From positions 1-6,885 of the forward strand of contig CALFYG010000337.1 in assembly GCA_937952095.1 (NCBI GenBank): DNA of 6,885 nucleotides, given 5' to 3'. A program made the translations under genes and the position numbers. Position 1 is the first letter of the stretch. Each line of letters begins with the position of its first letter. Origin of the DNA: an uncultured Micrococcales bacterium. Its GTDB lineage: Bacteria > Actinomycetota > Actinomycetes > S36-B12 > UBA10799. Under the pieces are notes generated by a model. The model saw only the letters and a program-made list of their open reading frames with translations, did not search any database and was not told where the DNA came from. Shown piece by piece: positions 1 to 4,615 of the stretch.

Positions 1-2
1 AG

Positions 3-1505
3 GAGTCCATCGCGGCCAAGCCGTCCGATGACCTGTTCATCAAGGAAGGCATCACGGTTACGGTGTCCAACATCCCAGCGGCCAAGCCTGCTGGCAACAA
101 CTTTGTGCGTGGTGTGAAGCTCTATCGCACGCTGGCGGCTGCATCCGGTACGGAGTACTACCTCCTCAGCACACTTTGGTTCCCCACGGGGTTGGCGTCC
201 GTGCAGCGCACGAGCAACGTCTCGCGTGTTGCCTTGCTGTATCCGCACAATCTGTCGGTCGATGACCGCTTCAAGATCAGCGGCTGTACCGTGGCGTCCT
301 TCGACATCACGGGCGGTATCGTCACTGATGTGATCGACGACTACACCTTCGAGTACGCGCAGGTGGCTGCTGATGTCGCCAACACGCTGGTGGGCGCTGG
401 CACGCTGTACCACGACGTATCCGAGAACCCGCCAACCAGCACGGCGCGGTATTGGGGCGACGGCGGGGTGTACACCTTCACGGATGACTTCGACTCCCGT
501 GACCTGTTCGACATCCTCGCCACGGACAACTACGATCCGCCGCCCGAAGACCTGCAAGGTCTGACTGCCATTCAGAACAACATCCTGTGCGGCTTCGTCG
601 GCAACACGTTGTACTTCTCTGAGCCGGGGCGTCCGCACGCATGGCCTGCGGCTTACGCTGTCAACCTCGAACACAGCGTGGTGGGTATCGCTGCGATCAG
701 CGGCTCGGCGCTTGTGACGACCGACTCGTACCCCTACCTCGTCTCCGGCTCTGACCCGGCCAACGGCATGTCCACGGCCCGCATCGACGCCAACTTCCCA
801 TGCCTGAACAAGAACAGCATGGTGACGATGGGCTACGGCATCGTGTACTCCACGCACGACGGGCTGGCGGTCTACTCGCCCAGCAGCGGCGCGGGCATCA
901 TCACCAAGCTGCTGTACAACAACGACACGTGGCAGACCGACATCGACCCCGACACGGTGGTGGCTGAGTACTACGGCGACAACTACTTCGCTTCGCACTC
1001 GACTGGCGCGTTTGTGTTCGAGCAGGACGCCAAGGTCGGCGGCTTCTTCGTGAACTGCGACTACAGCTTCACGGCCTCGTGGTACGACTCCATCGACGGC
1101 ATCGTGTTCTACGTCAGCGGCACCAGCGGCGACATCTACGAGTGGGACAACTTGGCCCAGCCCTCCGTCACGCAGGAGTGGAAGTCCAAAGTCATCATCA
1201 CCAAGGACATGATCAACCTCGGCGCAGCCCGAGTGGTTGCGGATTACGCCACGGTCACTGAGACGTGGGACTCCACGACGACGCTGTGGATCAACACGAC
1301 CCAACTGTGGAACGCTGCTGAAGACATGACTTTCCGTCTGTGGGTGGACAAGCAGTTGGTGTTCGAGACGACCGTGGCCGACTCCGGCACGTTCCGGCTC
1401 CCGACTGGGTATCGCACGGATACCTTTGAGGTCGGTGTGGAGGGCAACATTCGCGTCCGCGCCATCCACTTGGCCGAGACACCACTTGGTTTGAGGGAAG
1501 TCTGA
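3..1505 (+). CDS. Large virion protein, probable tail nozzle-like protein (5' partial)
   Basis: The reading frame is open from the window's left edge, so the true start lies upstream. An in-frame GTG at 63 has no ribosome binding site, and the codons before it continue the same beta-rich style. About 500 residues are visible. The segment at 594-647 (FVGNTLYFSEPGRPHAWP) and the one at 834-932 (GIVYSTHDGLAVY followed by GIITK) match patterns I know from large phage tail/nozzle proteins. So does the C-terminus, with RLPTGYRTD, a Val/Ile-rich strand and LAET. The alternating aromatic, glycine and valine content suggests beta-propeller or beta-sandwich folds with no membrane segment. T7 gp12 (tail nozzle) is about 800 residues, so several hundred residues may be missing. 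The stop overlaps the next ATG (TGATG). Assignment to the nozzle is inference from motifs and gene order; another head-tail or tail stabilisation protein is possible. Confidence 0.7.
   Translation, partial: ESIAAKPSDDLFIKEGITVTVSNIPAAKPAGNNFVRGVKLYRTLAAASGTEYYLLSTLWFPTGLASVQRTSNVSRVALLYPHNLSVDDRFKISGCTVASFDITGGIVTDVIDDYTFEYAQVAADVANTLVGAGTLYHDVSENPPTSTARYWGDGGVYTFTDDFDSRDLFDILATDNYDPPPEDLQGLTAIQNNILCGFVGNTLYFSEPGRPHAWPAAYAVNLEHSVVGIAAISGSALVTTDSYPYLVSGSDPANGMSTARIDANFPCLNKNSMVTMGYGIVYSTHDGLAVYSPSSGAGIITKLLYNNDTWQTDIDPDTVVAEYYGDNYFASHSTGAFVFEQDAKVGGFFVNCDYSFTASWYDSIDGIVFYVSGTSGDIYEWDNLAQPSVTQEWKSKVIITKDMINLGAARVVADYATVTETWDSTTTLWINTTQLWNAAEDMTFRLWVDKQLVFETTVADSGTFRLPTGYRTDTFEVGVEGNIRVRAIHLAETPLGLREV
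1493..1500 (+). promoter_or_regulatory. Ribosome binding site inside the end of the nozzle-like gene
   Basis: GAGGGAAG lies about 5-8 bases before the ATG at 1505 and within the last codons of the preceding gene. It supports initiation at 1505 and translational coupling through the TGATG junction. Confidence 0.6.
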
Positions 1506-1861
1506 TGGCAGCACGTGGCCCACGATTCACCGCGATCCCGTCGATCCCACAGGGGGGTCTGACCGACTGGCAGTTCAACACACTGACTGCCATGAAGGAG
1601 AACCTCGAATTGCTGACTGGGGCGCGGGGTACTGACAACTCCGTCCGGGCGGTGGTAGCAGGGCAGGTCACTGTTGCCAACCCTCCGGCCCAGACCATGA
1701 CTCGCGTGACTGCGCAGGGCACCGGCTTTACAATAGGTGGAGCGACTGTGCCGAGCCTTGACGACTATGGTAAGTTGGTATCCGATGTTCAGCAGCTTGC
1801 CAACGACGTAGCCAATTTACGAGCAACGGTGAACACGTTGATCAACCAACTGAAAGGATGA
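1505..1861 (+). CDS. Small phage structural protein with C-terminal coiled coil
   Basis: This encodes 118 residues, beginning MAARGPRFTAIPSIPQGG. The start is fixed by a one-base overlap with the upstream stop and a good GAGGGAAG site. Residues 20-42 (LTDWQFNTLTAMKENLELLTG) look helical and resemble the N-terminus of small proteins often found beside tail genes in environmental phages. Residues 44-84 are Val/Thr/Gly-rich and probably beta. From residue 91 to 116 there is an uninterrupted heptad pattern, with L91, L98, L105 and L112 in one core position and V95, V102, V109 and L116 in the other. This predicts an oligomeric coiled coil. There is no signal peptide or membrane segment. Its place between the nozzle-like gene and the other virion genes suggests a small oligomeric tail or head-tail accessory protein. 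The exact function is unknown. The stop overlaps the next possible ATG (ATGA). Confidence 0.85.
   Translation: MAARGPRFTAIPSIPQGGLTDWQFNTLTAMKENLELLTGARGTDNSVRAVVAGQVTVANPPAQTMTRVTAQGTGFTIGGATVPSLDDYGKLVSDVQQLANDVANLRATVNTLINQLKG
1853..1858 (+). promoter_or_regulatory. Ribosome binding site deciding the start at 1864
   Basis: AAAGGA ends 5 bases before the ATG at 1864, which is suitable spacing. It touches the alternative ATG at 1858, leaving no spacer. This favours the second of two in-frame ATGs (ATGACCATG). Confidence 0.55.
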
Positions 1862-1863
1862 CC

Positions 1864-2655
1864 ATGCAGAACCCTTACAACATGTCGATGCCTGACATTC
1901 CCCCGGCCCTCGCCAGCATCCTGAATGTCGGCTCCAGCGCAGCGCCTGCCGCCCCTGCCCCGGTGGCTGGGCTGGCCTCCAGTGTTGTACCCCAGCAGCA
2001 GACGTTCGTGCCCTCGTACCAAGCCGGTGGCATGATCGGCCCCGGTGGTATGCCCGACATGGGCGGCGCTGGTGTGGGTGTCAGTGAGCAGACGGTCAGC
2101 CAAGGTGGCGCGATGTCGCCTCAGATGCTGGAGATGCAGGTCAATCAGTTCGCGTCCCAGCACCCGCAGCAGGTCGCCCAGATTCGCGCCGCCATCATGG
2201 AAGTGATGCAGACCGGCGAGTTGACACAGCAAGAACTGAACATGATTGTCCAGTTAGCTACCGTCGCCGCGCAGAACCCCGAGATGTATCCTTACATCCG
2301 CAAGTTCGCCATCCAAAACGGTATCGCCACCGAGCAAGACCTGCCGCCCCAGTATGACCAAGGTCTGGTCTTCGTGCTGCTCCTCGCCGCTCGTGCCATT
2401 CAGGCCGATGTGGGCGGGCAGAACATGATGCAAGGCGGTACCCCGGCAATGGCCGGTGGCCCAGAAGTCACTACCTCTCAAGTTGCCAGCGGCCCGATGC
2501 CGTCGATGGCAAAAGGCGGCGAAGTACCGCAGTCCAAGAAGTCGGACGGCTCTGTACTGATCAACGCCCATGAGGGAGAATATGTCATCCCTGCCAACGT
2601 CGTGAAGATGAAGGGCAAGGAGTTCTTTGACAGCCTCGTTGAGAAATACAAATGA
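1864..2655 (+). CDS. Gln/Met/Gly-rich phage structural protein
   Basis: This encodes 263 residues from the ATG at 1864, chosen because AAAGGA is properly spaced only for it; starting at 1858 would add two residues. Domains in order: a short N-terminus; an Ala/Pro stretch (about 26-36); a Gly/Met/Pro-rich flexible part (50-70); a mostly helical region (about 85-180) with glutamines and a hydrophobic helix (LVFVLLLAARAIQ); a second Gly/Met-rich linker; and a basic C-terminus. The C-terminal segment MAKGGEVP then DGSVLINAHEGEYVIPANVV and KEFFDSLVEKY resembles a motif I know from the ends of virion-associated proteins in environmental podoviruses and siphoviruses, where a Gly-Glu-(Tyr/Phe)-Val-Ile-Pro core recurs. 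The hydrophobic helix is short and followed by charged residues, so a membrane anchor is doubtful. Position points to a virion or ejection-related protein; the exact role is unknown. It overlaps the next gene by ATGA. Confidence 0.8.
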   Translation: MQNPYNMSMPDIPPALASILNVGSSAAPAAPAPVAGLASSVVPQQQTFVPSYQAGGMIGPGGMPDMGGAGVGVSEQTVSQGGAMSPQMLEMQVNQFASQHPQQVAQIRAAIMEVMQTGELTQQELNMIVQLATVAAQNPEMYPYIRKFAIQNGIATEQDLPPQYDQGLVFVLLLAARAIQADVGGQNMMQGGTPAMAGGPEVTTSQVASGPMPSMAKGGEVPQSKKSDGSVLINAHEGEYVIPANVVKMKGKEFFDSLVEKYK

Positions 2656-3083
2656 GCACCATGTCCATCGAAATGTTGACGCCCGAGCGGGTCACAGAAT
2701 TGTGGCCCGTGTTGGAGCCGCATTTCGATGCAGCGTGCAAAGGCAACGAGATTGCCAAAGATGAGTTGGATGCCAAGGACATCTACGTCCTCGCAATCAC
2801 CGGGCTGGTGGCGATCTTCGTCGGTTTCGAGGATGGCGAACCGGCGTGTGTCATGGGTATCCAGTTCAATACCACGAATGGTCGCAAGTGCGCTGATGTC
2901 ATGGCGCTGGCAGGCCGTGGTCTGATGAGATTCAAAGCAGCGTACTGGCACATCATTCTCGAATGGCTCAAGGCCAACGAGGTGGAGTTCCTCGACGCAT
3001 ACGCGCCTGAGCGTCATGCCAAGATTTACATGAACCGCTTCGGGTTCAACAAGTCGTGCATGTACGTCAGGATGGCCCTATAA
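2652..3083 (+). CDS. GNAT-fold-like small phage protein, T7 gp13-like in position
   Basis: This encodes 143 residues. The ATG at 2652 overlaps the upstream stop (ATGA) with only a weak purine-rich site, so translation is probably coupled; an in-frame ATG at 2661 is the alternative. The layout fits a GNAT acetyltransferase fold: a helical N-terminus (10-40), beta strands around VLAITGLVAIFVGF and ACVMGIQF, an AGRG turn at 87-90 before a helix (93-109), then VEFLDAYAPERHAKIYMNRFGF (111-132). In that last part the A-x-x-(Y/F)-(M/Y)-x-R-x-GF pattern is typical of the final GNAT helix and strand. The AGRG turn is a poor match to the usual acetyl-CoA loop (Q/R-x-x-G-x-G/A), so catalysis is uncertain. 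T7 gp13 is of similar size, lies just after the nozzle gene and is linked to virion assembly. Equivalence is inference from size, fold impression and order. Confidence 0.75.
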   Translation: MSTMSIEMLTPERVTELWPVLEPHFDAACKGNEIAKDELDAKDIYVLAITGLVAIFVGFEDGEPACVMGIQFNTTNGRKCADVMALAGRGLMRFKAAYWHIILEWLKANEVEFLDAYAPERHAKIYMNRFGFNKSCMYVRMAL

Positions 3084-3088
3084 GGAGA
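3081..3088 (+). promoter_or_regulatory. Strong ribosome binding site containing the upstream stop codon
   Basis: TAAGGAGA includes the TAA stop of the GNAT-like gene and places GGAG 6 bases before the ATG at 3094. The same stop-plus-Shine-Dalgarno arrangement recurs at 4603. Confidence 0.85.
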
Positions 3089-3093
3089 TCGAA

Positions 3094-4605
3094 ATGAGCA
3101 AAGCCGTAAAAACTGTCATCGGAGTCGTGGCCGCAGTAGCCATCCCGTTTGCCGCACCTGCAATTGCATCGTCCATCGGACTGTCTGCGGCCATCGGTGG
3201 GGCGATTGGGTCTGCCACTGCTGGGGCTGTTCTCGGCGGCGCGGTCACTGGGGCTGTGCTGGGCGGGGCCACGCAGGCGGTACTAGGCGGGGATGTCGGG
3301 CGAGGGGCACTCATGGGTGCCATCGGTGGTGGTATCGGGGGGTACACTTCCGCGCCGTCTGCCGCTGGCACTGGAGTCACGCCGCCTGCGGCTACTGCGG
3401 GGGGCGCAACGACGGGTACGTCACCATACGCTCTGGGCGGAACTCCTGCAACCTCGTACCCTGTGGCGACACAGGCTGTTCCGACCTCTTATGACCTTGG
3501 GGCCGGTGCGGGTCTGAGCGGCGCTACGGGCGGCGGTGGGGTGGGGCTGCAAGTGCCGTCTACTTTCGGTGGCACACAGGCTGGCCTCGCGGGCAGTACT
3601 GCTCCGAGTACCTTTGCTGGCGTGGACTATAGCCTTGCGGCTGGCGCTCAATTCCCTACGACTGGCATCAACCCCGCCACGGCGGGCGTTGGCCTGCGGG
3701 CACCCGATCCGGGTTTCTTCAACGCAGCCGTGGCGAACTCGCTGGCCGCTGGTACGCCGATTGACTACAGCCTCGCGGCAGGTATGCCTCCGTCCACTGG
3801 GTTGCAGGTGGTGTCGGCCAATCCTGTCACTGGTGGTACTCAAGTCACGACCGGCGCGGGCACCTTCCAGTCCACCACGCCGATCACTCAGTACTCGGGT
3901 GGTAGCTACGTCGGCCCGACTGGCTCGGCCACAGGAGGTTCTGTCGCTGCTGGCACCGGCACGGGCGCAACGTCCACGACCAAACCCACCACGTTCGCCG
4001 AAGCCGTCAAGGCTGTGCCCGGTGAGATCGCCGCCAAGTTCAGTGACCCCAAGGCGCTGGCTGATCTGACGCTCCGCGCTGCTGGCAACCTCGCTGGCTC
4101 TATGATCGCTGGTGATGGCCTGTCCGACGAGGAACGTGCTCTGCTGGCCGCGCAGACTGAAGAACTGCGTACCCTTCAGCAGACCAACGCTGGCCTGTTC
4201 GCGCAGCGTCTGGAGCAAGCACAGAACCTCATCGGTGAGTCCAAGTACTTCGACCCCGAATACTTCGGCCTGCAACGCGCACGTCGTGCGCAGCTTGCCG
4301 GGGCCAAAGCCAAACGCGCTGGTCTGCGTGGTCTTGAGGGTGCGTCTCGCGCCGCCGAGTCTCGCCGCTTCGATCTGGCAACTGCGCGTGACACGGGCAG
4401 CGCGTTCGATCAGGGCTACCTGCAAGGTGTTTCTGGGCGTCTGTCCACGATGCAGGCTGGCATGAACATGATGCCGACCAGCTTCCCGTCCAGCATGGGC
4501 GATTACACCAACCTGCGTGCGGCCTATGGCAACGCAGCAACCCGCGCACGTGAGCAAGCTAGGGACATCGGCGGGCTGTTCGGCTCACTGACGGGTCGCG
4601 GTTAA
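3094..4605 (+). CDS. Gly/Ala-rich protein with N-terminal glycine zipper, candidate ejection protein
   Basis: This encodes 503 residues, with the start fixed by TAAGGAGA. Residues 6-26 form a hydrophobic segment after a basic Lys start. Residues 28-84 are a glycine zipper with AVLGG at 45, 54 and 62 and further GxxxG spacings, as in membrane-inserting phage and bacterial proteins. Residues 85-300 are low in complexity, rich in Gly, Thr, Ser, Ala and Pro, and carry degenerate repeats (VDYSLAAG at 177 and IDYSLAAG at 223). Residues 301-380 are helical and acidic to mixed. Residues 393-432 are strongly basic (ARRAQ, AKAKRAGLRG, ESRR), and the end is helical. T7 gp14 and P22 ejection proteins also combine membrane-active and helical parts; this protein is far longer than T7 gp14 (about 196 residues). 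Next to a murein hydrolase-like gene, the best guess is an ejected protein forming a membrane channel. Recognition is by architecture only. A tail fibre or holin is less likely. Confidence 0.8.
   Translation: MSKAVKTVIGVVAAVAIPFAAPAIASSIGLSAAIGGAIGSATAGAVLGGAVTGAVLGGATQAVLGGDVGRGALMGAIGGGIGGYTSAPSAAGTGVTPPAATAGGATTGTSPYALGGTPATSYPVATQAVPTSYDLGAGAGLSGATGGGGVGLQVPSTFGGTQAGLAGSTAPSTFAGVDYSLAAGAQFPTTGINPATAGVGLRAPDPGFFNAAVANSLAAGTPIDYSLAAGMPPSTGLQVVSANPVTGGTQVTTGAGTFQSTTPITQYSGGSYVGPTGSATGGSVAAGTGTGATSTTKPTTFAEAVKAVPGEIAAKFSDPKALADLTLRAAGNLAGSMIAGDGLSDEERALLAAQTEELRTLQQTNAGLFAQRLEQAQNLIGESKYFDPEYFGLQRARRAQLAGAKAKRAGLRGLEGASRAAESRRFDLATARDTGSAFDQGYLQGVSGRLSTMQAGMNMMPTSFPSSMGDYTNLRAAYGNAATRAREQARDIGGLFGSLTGRG
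3226..3291 (+). repeat. In-gene AVLGG glycine-zipper repeat
   Basis: Three copies of Ala-Val-Leu-Gly-Gly begin at residues 45, 54 and 62 of the 503-residue protein. Synonymous codons differ between copies (for example GTTCTC, GTGCTG and GTACTA for Val-Leu), so the protein pattern rather than the DNA appears to be maintained. Confidence 0.8.
3490..3840 (+). repeat. Degenerate protein repeats in the low-complexity middle
   Basis: Tyr residues at 133, 179 and 225 each begin a Y-x-L-(G/A)-A-G motif, and they are exactly 46 residues (138 bases) apart. DYSLAAG is identical at 178 and 224 (bases 3625-3645 and 3763-3783) with different codons. Each of the first two units also has a GVGL(Q/R)xP segment before the next DYSLAAG, with a small length difference. 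GLQV at 151 and 236 is followed in both cases by Ser and then GGTQ. This looks like old internal duplication. Confidence 0.6.
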
Positions 4606-4610
4606 GGAGA
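4603..4610 (+). promoter_or_regulatory. Strong ribosome binding site containing the upstream stop codon
   Basis: TAAGGAGA includes the TAA stop of the glycine-zipper gene and places GGAG 6 bases before the ATG at 4616. It is identical to the junction at 3081. Confidence 0.85.
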
Positions 4611-4615
4611 ACGGT

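Noticed and set aside
63..65. GTG as the true start of the first gene
   Set aside because: No ribosome binding site precedes it, and the frame is open with similar coding character to the window edge, so the gene is 5' truncated.
1552..1557. Run of six G near the start of the 118-residue gene, as a frameshift site
   Set aside because: The frame continues sensibly as IPQGGLTDW through the run, and no alternative extended product or flanking structure was seen.
3094..3174. Sec signal peptide at the N-terminus of the glycine-zipper protein
   Set aside because: Lys-hydrophobic-AIAS could pass as a signal peptide, but the following glycine zipper and virion-module context fit a membrane-inserting phage protein better. 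Not excluded by sequence alone.
3536..4069. Overlapping + strand frame of 177 codons inside the glycine-zipper gene
   Set aside because: Arg/Ser/Pro-rich composition and no ribosome binding site; it is a frame shadow of a low-complexity GC-rich gene.
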